Positions 1-11,454 of a stretch of 64,000 nucleotides of DNA are shown one piece after another. A program made the position numbers and the translations under genes. The stretch comes from Ryuthela nishihirai (lineage: Eukaryota; Arthropoda; Arachnida; Araneae; Heptathelidae), in NCBI GenBank assembly GCA_038380435.1, contig JAWZYU010000017.1, forward strand, positions 27,462,483-27,526,482, read 5' to 3'. Position 1 is the stretch's first letter, and every line of letters begins with the position of its first letter. The notes beneath the pieces are model-generated. The model saw nothing but the letters and a program-made list of their open reading frames with translations. It did not search any database and was not told the DNA's origin.

Positions 1-186
1 GAGGAAATATACTGTGTAACTGGATGTAAACAATTTTTTCACCCTAAATGTATAGGTATGAGTGAAAGTAAATTTAGAAAATTATCCAAGGAGCAAAGAA
101 GTAAGTGGATGTGTTTAATTTGTGTAAATAACGTTTTGGATGGAACAGAAGCATCCAAAAACATAGAGGTAAACAAAGAAACATAA
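1..186 (+). pseudogene. LINE ORF1, PHD-like zinc finger (partial)
   Basis: Open from the window edge to a TAA at 184-186. The visible 61 residues hold a zinc-ligand series: C5, C9, H14, C17, then W36-M-C38-L-I-C41. This is the spacing of the distal half of a C4HC3 PHD finger, with the usual W two residues before the last Cys pair. PHD fingers occur in ORF1 of CR1-like LINEs, where they probably act in RNP formation. The N-terminal ligands lie outside the window. A stop follows directly, so ORF1 is already broken here. Confidence 0.6.
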
Positions 187-627
187 CTGAAGAGAAAGGA
201 ACTGCTAAAACTTTGGAAAGTGAGGTGTCTGATGGTAATGATCCGAGAGATATTTTTGTTTCCTTAAAGTTGGAATTGATGGATTTCATGATTAATATTA
301 AAAAGAAGAGATTAAATATGTAAACAATTTCTTAATAAATGAAATAAAAGAAATTAAAGGTGTAAATAGTTCTTTAATGAGTGAAATAAAGGATATTAAA
401 ATTGCACTAAACTTTAATCAAGATAAATTGATAGAACACATTACGTCGTTCAATGAATTTAAATCAGAATTCAAGAAGCTTAAGGAAGAAAATAAACATT
501 TCCTTAAACAAACCAATGAATAAAGCAACAAATAAAATATATCGGGTTTGAAATTAATGAATTAGAATTATGATCCAATACAAACAACATGGAGATTAGT
601 TGAATACCTGAGGCACAAAATGAAAAT

Positions 628-837
628 GTGTTGAAAGTTGTTCAAGATGTATCAAAGCTGTCTGATATTCAAGAAAAGGATGATATTGTTGTAGCACATA
701 GAATTACTACAATTAGTAAAAACAAACCAAAACCTACTGTGGTAAAATTCAGGGATGTCAGATCTAGATATCGATGGACTGAGAAAGCAAAAGCACATAG
801 GAACCTTACAGATAGTATAATGTTCAGAATTCAGTAA
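628..837 (+). pseudogene. LINE ORF1 middle domain (FP-like)
   Basis: A 69-residue open stretch with the pattern V-V-A-H-R-I near residue 22, then K-P-T-V-V-K-F-R-D and R-Y-R-W. This pattern is typical of the nucleic-acid-binding domain in ORF1 of CR1/Jockey-type LINEs, which resembles baculovirus FP proteins. Coiled-coil-like, Lys/Glu-rich sequence precedes it (about 300-520) in a broken frame, as expected between the PHD finger and this domain. The start codon is only the first Met in the open frame and is not likely to be a genuine start. Confidence 0.5.
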
Positions 838-1019
838 TATCAGCGTTTATAGAAATGATCATTTAACAAAGCATTTGAAAAACATTTTTTACAGGGTTAA
901 ACAATTTAAAAGTGAACATAAATATAGGTATGCCAGGATTAAAGAAGAAAAAATATATAGAAAGTCATCTGAATCAAGAGTGTGCAGAATAGTAAAGAAG
1001 AAGATTTAGATAAACTGAA

Positions 1020-1277
1020 GTGAATACAATTAGTGGAGAACAATTGAATGAAATATTGGAAGTTTCAGACGAAGATGACAAAATTATAATTATCCAAAAT
1101 CAGTCTAAATTGTCAGACTTTGTTCTTAACTTAAACTCTGATATTTTTATTGTGCATTGCAACATTTGGAGTGTACATCAAAATTTAAATGAGTTAATTG
1201 TTAACAGAAATATGGGCTAACAGGGAGAATATTAAGTTAACAGAAATATGGCTATCAGATAAATGGTTTGAGTTCTT
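1020..1277 (+). pseudogene. LINE ORF2, start of APE endonuclease
   Basis: The frame from 1020 leads into a segment reading F-I-V-H-C-N-I-W-S-V, the first strand of APE-type LINE endonucleases (the N is a metal/active-site residue), followed by a Q-N-L-N-E-L helix start. After a frame break the next motif T-E-I-W-L-S-D (about 1238-1258) matches the catalytic Glu region. A SINE then interrupts the gene. A duplicated 16-bp string around 1199 and 1236 suggests a local duplication that caused the break. Confidence 0.55.
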
Positions 1278-1299
1278 TTGCCAGTGTAGTGGGGGCGGG

Positions 1300-1663
1300 G
1301 GGTGTCTCAGTCGGTAGCGCGTCAGGCTAGTAATCTGCAGTTCCCAGATTCGAGTCCCAGCTGAGTCAACGTTGAGATTTATCTTGTCAAAACTGCCCAC
1401 GGTGAGTAGGGGACACCGATGGGCATGGAAAGGCCGCCGTCTATCGGATGGGACGTTAACCTTGGCCCGTGTGAAGTAGAGCCATACCCTGTGCACGTTA
1501 AAGAACACGCTAGGTGGCCTTGACGGCAGGCTACCATCTGTCTCCCAATAGCTGTTGCAGTGGGCCCCCTCCTCCCAACCTTATCTGAGCATTCGGGGTT
1601 CTTGTGGCCTGGCCATTTAGACCATTGTGTGCAAAAAAATGCCGCCCAGAGTTAAACAACCCA
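1300..1663 (+). mobile_element. tRNA-derived SINE, family 1, copy 1
   Basis: Head resembling a tRNA with an A box (TCTCAGTCGGTAGC, 1305-1318) and a B box (GATTCGAGTCC, 1348-1358) at the spacing expected of an internal pol III promoter. A family-specific body follows, ending in a 3' part with GTGTGCAAAAAAATGCCG and AAACAACCCA. Further copies of the same body lie at 7436-7815, 40262-40580 and 51785-52035, plus a 3' scrap at 50382-50425. It sits inside the endonuclease part of the LINE, so it is younger than that element. I could not define a clean TSD. Confidence 0.8.
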
Positions 1664-2689
1664 ACCATTATAGACAATACAATATATCAGGTCGATTTTT
1701 AGCATACATAGAAATAGGTATTTTTCCGAAAAAACAAAAGGAACTTTTTATGCGTAGTACAGAAGCAATTTATTTGTTTGAAACTAATTTATAATTTTCA
1801 ATAGCTTTAATATATGAGGCTCATAGTTTTTGCAGATAGTTTCAATAAGGAATTCAAATAATTTTTAAAAACATGTCCAAAAGAAAATATATTACTTGCA
1901 GGGAATATAAATATTGATATAATAAAAGATTCTAAAACAACAAATGATTACTTAAATATATTGTAAAATTATGGATTCAGACAATACGTAAATATGTCTA
2001 CAAGAATAACGAAGGATAGTATTAGTTGTTCGGATCATGCATTCTGTAAAGATTTCACAAAAATGTAATAAAAGTAAAAGTGTATCATACTGCTATAACT
2101 GATCACTTTCCTGTTATAATTATATCTATTACAGTATGAGACAGATTACAGATCTTATTGTAAGTTACTTAAAAATAATATAAAAAGCAGTAAAGATACA
2201 TATTATAAAAACAAACTAAAAATCATGTCGAAAAGACCTAAGAAAACAGTGGGAATTAATAAATAGAATTACAGAGAAAAAAAATGAATCATTTATATCA
2301 CCCTCTGAAAACATGTTTAAGCTGGCCAACGACATGAATTCATATTTTATTAATGTATGTGCAAATACTGATGAAGAAGGTGGAAATTGTGTACTGAACA
2401 GCAATGGATATGATATGAATAACTGCTTAAATTCCATTTACATTAAAAATACAAATGAAATGGTGGTAAATAATATTATAATCAGAATAAAAAAGAATTA
2501 AAAAATCTGTATTTGATAATCTACCTATAAAAATGTTAAAAATTACAATCAAGTATCATTTAGATTGTTTAAAAAAGTTGACAATTTTTTTTACTACAAA
2601 ATGGAATATTTTATGGTTATTTAGAAACTTCTACAGTATTAACAATTTTTAAAGCTTGAAATAAAGATTCAATTTTAAATTACAGTTCA

Positions 2690-4036
2690 ATTTCTATTTT
2701 ACCAATATTTACAAAGGTATTAAAAAACTTTTTGAAAGTTAGATTAATTAATTTTTGTATACTAAATTAAACTTTTTGTTTTGTAATACTCAATTTGGTT
2801 TTAGAGAAATAAAAATACTGAAAAAGCAACACTTAATGTTGCTATGAAATATATAGAAGCATTAATGGAAACACATAGGCAATTGCAGTGTTTCTAGATA
2901 TTAGCAAAGCATTCAATTCAGTGGTCACAAAATTTTGTTACATAAGTTATATATTAGTGGAATAAGAGGTATTCCATATCAATTGTTTAAGAGCTATTTA
3001 TCAAACAGAAAACAAGCAGTTTTTATTGGCACTCAATTGAGTAGCAATCTAAATATTAAGGAGATAGTTCCTCAGTGTTCTGTCCTGGAACCAATTTTGT
3101 TCTTAATATATTAAATTATTACTGTTCCCTTGATCTATATCAGTGTCTCGCAAACTGTGTGCCGCGAGAGATTTTCAAATTGACATTAGATATTCCAAAG
3201 ATTTCATTTTGACTTGACTTGTGTTATCGAAGTGCTTTAATATCGACGTGCTTTAATAAAAATCTTTCAGATTTTATCAACTGGGATCTTGTAAGTATTT
3301 ATCAAGCTTTTGAGCCAAGAATAATGCAAATTTGTTCGCAGAAGCAAGCTCATACATCCCATTGAAATATGTTCATATCTAAATTTTAAATAAAATGCAT
3401 TTAACGAAACTTCAATTTTCCTCTTTTTACGTAACCATCAAAAGTTCTTTTTTAGGTGTGCTGCGGAAAAAAAATTTAGATTCAGTGTGCCGCAGATTAA
3501 AAAGGTTTGCGAGACACTGATCTATATGAATCACTAACAAGTTTTACAGATGATGCTGCAGTTGTATATACTGCAGACAAATGAAATGAGCTAAAAATAA
3601 AATTGAGTTTGATTTTAATAAAATAAGCAGTTGGTTTACTAGAAATAAATTATGGCTAAATGTTCAAAAAACTAAATATATATTTTTAAGTTGCATGAAG
3701 GTAACACTCAGTTTGAAACACTTACCTTGAACTTGACACTGACCTTGAAATTCAGTATCATTAGTTGCATTGTGTTATCAAACACAAGTTTGTAACTTTA
3801 CTGCAATAGAAAGAGTAAAATATTATAAATATTTAGGTGTAATCATAGAAAGCAACTTAAAGTGGAAGATGCATGCTCAGATACTTACAAATAGATTGAG
3901 ATACACATTATATAAGTTTTATTATTTAAGAAATATTGTTACAAGTTCTTTTCTTCGCTCTTTTTATATTTCTTGGGTTTATTCAAGTATACAAAATATT
4001 AAATTTGTTATTAGTGGGAGGGGGTTGAGATTATGA
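2690..4036 (+). pseudogene. LINE ORF2 reverse transcriptase, broken
   Basis: Several frames together show LINE reverse transcriptase motifs in order: N-T-Q-F-G-F-R near 2788, F-L-D-I-S-K-A-F (palm motif A) near 2893, an S-Y-L-S-N-R-K-Q stretch near 2995, V-P-Q-C-S-V-L-E-P-I-L-F near 3067, and after the MITE F-T-D-D-A-A, a variant of the YxDD motif with catalytic Asp pair, near 3543. W-F-T-R-N-K-L-W-L-N follows, then the K-Y-L-G-V-I-I thumb motif near 3823. Frameshifts and stops separate nearly every motif. The last open piece is 3770-4036. Confidence 0.75.
3141..3519. mobile_element. hAT-type MITE, 379 bp, with 8-bp TSD
   Basis: Begins CAGTGTCTCGCAAAC and ends GTTTGCGAGACACTG, perfect 15-bp terminal inverted repeats, with GTGCCGC/GCCGC echoes further in. 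It is flanked on both sides by the identical octamer ATCTATAT (3133-3140 and 3520-3527). An 8-bp TSD and CAG...CTG ends are typical of hAT elements. It carries no coding capacity and splits the LINE reverse transcriptase exactly between the VPQ and TDD motifs, proving it inserted after the LINE. Confidence 0.92.
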
Positions 4037-4745
4037 GACAAAATTAATCTAAACAATATTCATAAGAAAGCATATAAGCTTATATTCAATGTGAAAATTT
4101 AGAAAAATGTTAAATCCTTGAAATTAATTCACTTTTAGAATACAAGGCAAATTTATGTTTTTAAAATTCTCCTGTTTGTGCGTCTGAACCATGATTGGCT
4201 AGATAGTGCAAAGCGTGCCTACAACATGAGAAGAAATAATCAATGTATAGTGCATTACCTCATAAAAATATTTTGAAAAAATATTTAATTTTTCTTGCAC
4301 CAATATATTTTATTTATTACATTTATAATGTTTTAGAAAATTGCCTGAAAAATGAAAGCAATTTGCGAAGTTTTAAGCAGAAGATTAAAATTTCTTTTAA
4401 TCATTGAAAATATTGAAAATTTTTTGAGATTCAATTAGCTATGGAAGTTCTGAGATTCAATTAGCTTGAAATTATATCATTTATACAACTTAGCATATTC
4501 TATTTTGATTTTAAAACAGTGCTAGCCAATTATCTGTTGCTACTGCTGTTCAATTATGCAAGTCTTTTGAACCTGGACGAGTTGTAAAACTCTTTGGCTC
4601 AAAATAGTTATGACCAAAATTTTGATTTCTTTCTGTTATCAGTTGTTTTTATTGTATTTGTACTGTATATGTATTTTGAATTTTATTTGTATTGCATTGT
4701 GATGTATTGATGTTTTATGTATGTATTAAAAAATTAAAGAATTCA

Positions 4746-5849
4746 GTACTGTAGTGTTGCACACTCCTGTTCATGCATGGCTGAAAGGGGAAACAGTAGG
4801 GAAATAACAAACTCGGAGTAAATTAATTGCGTTTTGGATTTAATTTCAATTTTGGTGATCGTATAATATACTTTGTGTGGTTAGTGCAATTTATTAAAAT
4901 TATTGATTTTCCTTTTACTCTGCCTTTTTTTTCGGAACCATTTGCTAATCAGACCTTCGTATTATGGTCCCCTCGGCTCTCAGCTGGCTGGTTGAACAAA
5001 ATGAAAAATGAATCAAGTTAGACAGAAATTGGTGGAGCCACACCAGGTTTTAATTTCTTACTATAACACACATTTATTGTATAAGCCGACTAACACACAC
5101 ATCTTCGTACTAAATCTGTGATATAACACACATTTATTGTCTTATTCTCCGCCTGTTTATGAGGCATTGACGGTGGTAAAAAAAAATAATAAATACCCCC
5201 TCAAAGGTAGAAAAAAAACAAAGTCCTGGTGACACGTTAGAAAGCCAGGCAGTCAACTGTCTTCCGAGGCTGATGGGAGAATTGCATGGGCAGGAATGTG
5301 CGACAAAGGAAGACTGGCTGACCTGTTTCATTCATCCAGCGTCGCAGTGTGCCTGCTGGATTACCTTCTCCATCCAGTTGCTGTCGTAAAAGTTACCTGT
5401 AAGAACTTACTGCTTATCTGAATTATTCTAAAGGTTGTCTGTCTTTACCAAACATCAGGTTACTCAACACAAAAGAAAACATTGGTCGGGGCGTCGGTTG
5501 AGGTGTTTGGCTGCAACGCCAGTTAAGCGAAGACTCTCTCTCGACTGACTAAAAGTTCTGTGAGCACTTTTCAAAACGCTAAAGCTCCAAGTTTCCCATT
5601 GGTGGGATTGCGTTGGGCAGGCGAAACGCGTGATCCCGTGACCTCGCATTGGCCAGCATTTCTTTGCCAGGCATAGGCAGCCACAGTTTTATGCAAGCGG
5701 CCATGATGTTGCGTTTACTAAAGACAGACTGGGGGAACGTGAGACTGACCATTCTCAGAATGACGTTCCAAAATGGAGGCTGTACTTATATGGCGGACTC
5801 GTAGCGAAATCTACAAGTACGACAGTAGTCCCATAATCGGCCACCCCCA
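4746..5849. other. No recognisable gene
   Basis: The stretch holds no coding pattern or repeat family I can name. There is a local duplication of ATAACACACATTTATTGT near 5063 and 5122. From about 5430 the sequence becomes GC-richer, with short ORFs on both strands that show no domain. It could include 5' sequence of the Polinton fragment that follows. Confidence 0.4.
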
Positions 5850-7331
5850 CAGAAAATGCTTTCCCCCTATGACGTCACTGACCACGCACCATATTAATGT
5901 TTATAACGCACCTTATTAATGTTCATAACCCCCTCTTATTAATATTCATAACTCTTTTTTAATCAAAAAGTTCTGATCTTCTATCAAAAGTCCCCTTATC
6001 AGTTTAAAAACCCTACATTAAACTTCCCCTTATTCAAAAAATTCCTTCCCCTTGGAGGTCATCTTGGATGAAGTAAACAACTCATCTCCAAATTTCTTTG
6101 CCCAGCGATGGGAATCTGGAATGACGTCACCCATCGAAGGTAAACAATCCCTTCGAAATTTTCCTCGACCTCCATCTTGGAAGTAAACAATCCTTCGCAC
6201 CAACCCCATGCTGTTGACATCCCTTTCAGAGTGATGTCATCAGTATTACACCAGACATGTGCTAAACTTGTTTTGTAAAGAAATATTCTTCTTAATTCAT
6301 CCCCTTATCATAAGTTCCCTAGTTAATTTTATTCATCCCGCTAATCAAGGGCTTTATTGTTAAAACTACCATCTCCCTTAAAATAATCCCTCTCGTGATA
6401 GAGTGGTCATTTTGCAAATAAGCAACTCAAAACCTCCCATCATGATGAAGAAAACATTCCCTCTTATCAAAATTAGCCTCCATCTTGTAGGCTGAAACCA
6501 TCAGATATTTATTTCTAGACGTGTGCTACCGTTTACAACATACATTACCCATCACCCTACCATATATGGACTTCTCAGTGTCACTGTAACAAACGGTGCA
6601 GACATTAGCATGTCTTCTAAGAGTTAGTATGAGAACACAAGCATTGTGTGGTTGATCAGAGTGATGAAGGTAAAGAATATAGCAATGGCACAATTCGGTG
6701 TCTTTTATATGATATCGTATTATACGAATTAAAATTAAGTGTTCCTTTTCTGAGTCGTAAATTTTCAGCTACTTGTGTAGCTTGCGAATTATTTCAGTAA
6801 AGAAACATTTAGTGGACTAAGCTATAACAAATCAATTACAGAGAGATTGTGAATCTTGTCAAAGATGACCATGCAAAAGATCTTCATGGCCATAAGCTTT
6901 CAAGAGTTAGCTAAAGCTGAGCGTTTTTTAGTGTGTGAAGTGCAAAAGGGCTGAGTCAACATAAAACGTCTCAACACGTATCAAGCCCCCAACTGAGTGT
7001 TTGTGCACATGTATGCCTGTCAACATTAAATAGGACGCACTCTGTCATCGTGTCATTGTCCACGATGAAGGCTAACCATTCAGATGTGTGGTGTTTCAAT
7101 TAAGATGTTTATGTCGTGCCTTCTTTCAAAAATAATTTTTCGGTGCATGGGCTTCATTACAAGAAGTATGAAAATGGTGATTTCGTGTACCCTACAACTA
7201 GGGGTGTTGCCCACTCACTACATGAATGGGAGGCCCTTTGCGGATTTGTGCCCTGCATCATTGATGATGTGAGCCTGTTGGGTCCTGCATTCGAGCACAT
7301 CTATGCACTCGACTGCATCTATCAACTCTGA
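5850..7331 (+). mobile_element. Polinton/adintovirus-like fragment
   Basis: A degenerate partial copy of the element at the right end of the window. It begins with the same 20-bp string GCTTTCCCCCTATGACGTCA at 5858-5877 that occurs at 55441-55460, followed in both by a gacca-cgc segment. It ends with a pseudogene of the PC4-like protein preceded by the same TTAAATAGG core-promoter-like motif. Between lie short non-coding repeats of a CCATCTTGGA-GTAAACAA type and another CRE palindrome (6122-6129). The genes expected between regulatory region and PC4 gene are not recognisable. The left limit is approximate. Confidence 0.65.
7065..7331 (+). pseudogene. PC4-like protein pseudogene (Polinton relic)
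   Basis: Aligns by eye with the start of the gene at 57232: same ATG context (CACGATG), a Trp-Cys at residues 9-10, then V-Y-V-V-P-S, F-S-V-H, Y-K-K-Y-E-N-G and Y-P-T-x-x-G-V with E-W-E-A-L. This is a PC4-type ssDNA-binding fold signature. Codon 13 is a stop (TAA), so the copy is dead; resemblance fades after about 7272 and the frame ends at 7331. Because both copies share the upstream promoter-like motif, this is a relic of the whole locus and not of a processed transcript. Confidence 0.8.
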
Positions 7332-7435
7332 GAGGACATTTTCCAGCAACAACAAAAAAAAGTTAAAATTCCCGAATAACGCTGCAGAAAGCTAAAAGTT
7401 GGCGAATAGGGCGATTTTGAGAAGCAGAACGCATA

Positions 7436-7815
7436 GAGAAGCCGGGATGGTCCTGTCAGTAGCGCACGCGGCTCGTAATCTGCAGTTCCCAGGTTCGAGT
7501 CCCAGCTGGGTTAGCGTCGAGATTTACCTCTGCAAAACTCTTCACCTTTCCAAGGTCATTAGGGGACACCAAAGGGCTTGTAAATACAGCCGTCCGTTGG
7601 ATGGGATGTTAAGCCGTGGCCCCGTGTGCAGTAGAGCCATATCCTGAGATCGCTAAGGAACACGTTGGAGGGCCTTGACGAGAGGCTACCACCTTTCTCC
7701 CTACAGTTGTTTCAATGGGTCATCTTCCCAAATCTTCTCTGAGCCTTCGGGGTCCTTGTGACCTGGCCATTTATCCCATTGTGTGCAAAAAAAGTGCTGC
7801 TCATAGGTAAATGAA
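7436..7815 (+). mobile_element. tRNA-derived SINE, family 1, copy 2
   Basis: Nearly full-length copy of the family described at 1300. The A box is degraded (TGTCAGTAGCGC), but the B box GGTTCGAGTCCC is intact (7492-7503). The body and the 3' GTGTGCAAAAAAAGTGC end match. It lies about 100 bp after the PC4-like relic. Divergence from copy 1 by eye is considerable, so this is an older or different subfamily. Confidence 0.8.
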
Positions 7816-9196
7816 CCCAAGAACTCATAAATATTAAGAATGATCAGTTCTGTTGTTCCATTTAAGGTCAAATGGGGGTTGTAGTGACGGTTTAGAAATT
7901 AGTAGGTGCCGAAGGCCCCAATTGCTTTCTAGTCTCTCATAGAAACGTATCCAATCTGAGCGTAGATGGGATCGAGTGGACTCGGTTTCAATCACTGTTT
8001 AAGTTACCGGATTTGCTTGTGATTATGAAAAATGTAAATGGATAATATTAAATGCATTCATTTTTACATTACATTCAGGTTTTGATTTTGTCTTCAGATA
8101 ACTATAAATATATTAGAGATCCTAAGTCTTTAATATGAATAATTTTAAAAAATGGTTTACAGCATTCTATGTATGTGTTATGATGTGCTAGTTTTTTTTT
8201 TAGTGGAACCGGGTTGGCATAGTTACAAAATCTGAGCTAGAAGTAATTCCTGATAACTCTCTTAATTTTAATTTAAGATCTACTACCATATTGAAGTGTT
8301 TGATCTTTCTGTGTCCAGGGTCTTGTTTCCCCCATCTCATTATAAATTTGGAAATTAATTTCTGAAAATTTTGGCACAATTCTCGTGTAGGAATTCTTCA
8401 TAGGGTCGTTGGCATCGCTGTACCACAGTTGTGTAATATTTACTCCAATCAGCATAGGATATGGGTGGTCTGGGAGTGACCGCCTTCCCATCGTCTAGCG
8501 GAGGGTGAGAGGTACTAAGCAGTTAATATCTCAGGTTCTAAACAACAGGGGGGAGTGGGAGAGGTGTGGGGGAAAGAATGCAGCGTCATAAGGAGCTCGG
8601 TTCAAGGGATAATATTTAAGTGAATCAGTTGCAGTTTAAAGCTTAGAGGGTGAAAGTTTCTGTGCTGGTCCATAAGGGCAGATGGGCCATTAAGTGCGCT
8701 TATGAAGTAGATTCAGCTGAGAATCTCACTCGAATCTCTTGGGGAGTAGAGTGGATTAAGAAACTTCCCTATTGTAACCGGATAACTGCTGCCTCAAAGT
8801 GAGAGTTGTAACAGCCTCCTTGTACCTTTAAGTGTACAGTGATACACAACGAAATCGTCTATGCAGTAAGTACATGAAAAGGAACAACTGTAAATATACC
8901 ATTAATGAAGTTGTGTGCACCGAGGGGTAGAGGTGAGAAAGAGATGTAAGAATCTTCTGACGCACTTCGCAGGGTACGATCAATTAGTCCACTTAATTAA
9001 TATACACCATCATCTTAGGTGAAACCACAGGTTCGCGGGTTTTAACAACCACGCTTAGGTGTGCTTCAGACGTGCTGTACGAAGCGTCGTATAGAAAGAC
9101 TAATGCACCAGAGTAAAGGATGGGCGAAACAGTTTATTTATATTCACACATCTATGTACATAAGGGAATGTGCTAGATTCTGTGGGCCCAATAACC
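7816..9196. other. No recognisable gene
   Basis: Unique-looking sequence with only short ORFs lacking recognisable domains; the 72-residue minus-strand frame at 8273-8491 shows no motif I know. No repeat family seen elsewhere in this window was found here. Confidence 0.4.
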
Positions 9197-9738
9197 TCAT
9201 ATGGTTTTACATGGCAAAGTGAATTTGCTGGAAGCTTCAGCAACACGGCCAACAAGCAAAGCCTCCGGACTCTAAATGCTATGCCTGTCACTCTAGCGAG
9301 ATGGAAAAACCGTTCGTCCTGCGCAGTAAGCTTACAGTATCGTAGGGCAAACTTCTTCTAGTTCAGTACCCTTCTTCTTCCGTACCAGACGCTCCTCGCT
9401 CTTTACAGCTCGCACGAAGGACGTCGTAGCACTTAATCATCCCCATTATAAATAGACGTTCTGATGACGAAACCAAACCTCAATACCCCTGTTACCAACG
9501 TGAGTAATTTTAACTCAGTGAAAATTAAAACACAGTTTGTACCACGAAGTATTTTTCTAGGGAGAATGGAAGAGTGAAATCCAAATATTTCTTCCCACTG
9601 TTCAAACCGATGCATGAGAAATGCTTCATAACATTATGCCATAAGGAGAGTACAGCCCTATAAGACTTTGCTTCCATTCTCCCGATTTGAAAAGCGCAGT
9701 AAATTTAAGCTTTGATTCGCTAGCGGTTTATCACTGCA

Positions 9739-9912
9739 ATGGATCGTGTCATGGAATCAAACGAGGGTCTCGATAGTCATAGCGACCTCGAAATCGATAT
9801 CGTATGTTCAAATATCGATCGGGAAAGCAGTAGAGGTACTTGTCCTGAAACAAGATCGCTAATGGAGATTGAATCATTCATAAAAAATAAGAAAACGATC
9901 GTGAAATTATGA
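9739..9912 (+). other. Conserved 57-codon frame in foldback arm
   Basis: Opens with ATG and codes for an acidic stretch containing H-S-D-L-E-I-D-I followed by C-S-N-I-D-R-E-S and M-E-I-E-S-F-I-K-N. The same peptide with changes is encoded on the minus strand of the right arm (about 12370-12535) and on the minus strand at 26846-27049. The last copy stays open about ten codons longer and has a different N-terminal part. It could be the first exon of a transposase or an accident of the repeat's high identity. I do not recognise the family. Confidence 0.3.
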
Positions 9913-10404
9913 ACTCGGAGACCTCATGTCTCGCAGATCTAGTTGTTCTACGAGAGATATGTTTAAAAAATAGGGACCTGCTGAACAACTGTAATAGCGT
10001 GAGACGTCCTCGTCACAGACTGCAGTGATTCATCTACTTCGTTGTGCTTTACGTTTATTTTCTGCTTTTTAGGGCCCTATAAGAATATAGGTACTTTTTT
10101 TTAATTTTTTGATTTATATTTTTTGTTTCCACTATAAATACATACCTGCCTTCCAAAACTTTGGTATACCATCCATAAGCATCGAGCACATTTATTCCCC
10201 CCTTTTGGAATCACGTTTCAGGTAGACCACGACATTGGAGACATCACCAGCTATAATTTGAGATACGACTCATTACCGCGAAATCTTTACCACATTTTGT
10301 CAGGGGGAATAGTGGGGGTGAAATTCGAAATAGTGTTAGACAATCATTATATGATATTTCATTTGACACCTAACTCATAACTGTAAGCCATCGTGTTCCG
10401 ATGA

Positions 10405-10830
10405 TATAGTAGAATGACTTTCATATTTCCCAGTTTTTTAGTGGGTAAGAAAGCATGGGGGAATCAATGTTTCATAGCATGTGACATTCTACGAGTCACA
10501 AGCTTTCATTCAACATATAACTCGTTACTTTCGGCACTCGCAGTGAGATATATAGGAAATATCATCATCGTTTCCTTCCCCTGTTTTGTAGAGGGGAAGA
10601 AAGCAGGGGGGTTATTGTTTCGTAGCCTACGACATTCTCCATGTCAGAAGCTTTCATTCTACGTATAGCTTGTTACTTTCGGCCTTTGCGTTGTGGAGAT
10701 ATAGCTTAAGAATAGTTTTCACATTTCTCCTTTTTTAAGGGGGAAGAAAGCACGGGAGTGAACATTTTATAGACTATAACACTCCCCGCTTTACAAGCTT
10801 TCATTTGGCAACTAACATCGAAGCTCTATA
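10405..10830 (+). repeat. Three ~150-bp tandem repeats, left arm
   Basis: Three imperfect units, each with a C-rich/T-rich start, GGG-AAGAAAGCA, a GTTT-ATAG segment, an ACATTC/ACACTC block, CAAGCTTTCATT or GAAGCTTTCATT, and TTACTTTCGGC-T-G-G followed by GAGATATA. Units start near 10412, 10563 and 10710; the third lacks its end. The mirrored set is at 11455-11880. Confidence 0.75.
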
Positions 10831-11454
10831 ACTTCTAAAATACGTTTTTTTGGTTTTGAAAAATGTGATTGCAGATAAAGATCTCAATCATAGAAATCAA
10901 TATCTCGTTTTTCAACAATATTCGTTCAGTATTTAATGAGTTATGGAAGTTTGAATATTTAACAAGAACATTGCCAGTCTTAAGAAACATAACAAAACTG
11001 AAGAATAGTGAAAGAATTCTTTATACAAAATTCTAAAATATAAACTTATTTTTATTAAACACTTTGATACAATATTTTTATTACTTACTTTTCATTAGCT
11101 TCTGAAGTCAATTTCTGTGGCTGGCATTGTTATCGGTAAATATTTAAATTTCCATAATTCATTAAATTCTGAACAAATATTGTTGAAAATCGAGTTTTGA
11201 TTTATTTGATTGAAATCTTTATCTGTAATCACATTTTTCAAAACAAAAATTATTTTAGAAGTTACAGAGTTTTGACTTTAGCTTCCCATTGACTTAACAA
11301 AGGGATTTTCTTTAATTTATGGAAACCAGTGTATTTTTACCTATATTGCTATTGCTTTTGGGTTTGACATTTTGTCTGTTGGTCGGTGTCAATTTCCGGA
11401 TTTTGCAAAACGTTGTTCCATTTATCTTTCGGATGCGATGGAGAAACTTAATGA

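Larger units (their letters stand above)
1..4745 (+). mobile_element. CR1/Jockey-like LINE, decayed
   Basis: A long plus-strand non-LTR retrotransposon relic starting before the window. The order of recognisable pieces is a PHD-like zinc finger, an ORF1 middle domain, the beginning of an APE-type endonuclease, then reverse transcriptase fingers, palm and thumb, which is the order of CR1/Jockey-type LINEs. All frames are broken by stops and indels, so it is inactive. It is interrupted by a SINE (about 1300-1663) and by a hAT-type MITE (3141-3519). The 3' limit is placed where coding resemblance and the A-rich tail fade near 4740; it is approximate. The clade (CR1 rather than L2 or Jockey) is an inference from the PHD-type ORF1. 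Confidence 0.7.
9197..10967 (+). repeat. Foldback left arm
   Basis: Outer end set at the last matching block (ATATGG near 9200) and inner end at the segment TTATGGAAGTTTGAATATTT, whose partner is TAAATTTCCATAATTC near 11140. It contains three tandem ~150-bp repeats (10405-10830), a 57-codon frame at 9739-9912 and a minus-strand 60-codon frame at 9433-9615. It provides the pre-insertion sequence for the MITE present in the other arm. Confidence 0.8.

Noticed and set aside
1300..1375. Functional tRNA gene
   Set aside because: It is the head of a repeated SINE; no complete acceptor stem.
1194..1508. 104-codon minus-strand frame
   Set aside because: Lies across the SINE and LINE on the wrong strand; no domain; explained by the SINE sequence.
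9433..9615. 60-codon frame repeated at 12654 and 27164
   Set aside because: Present three times only because the DNA repeat is present three times; I saw no domain or codon-level conservation, so it is not called as a gene.
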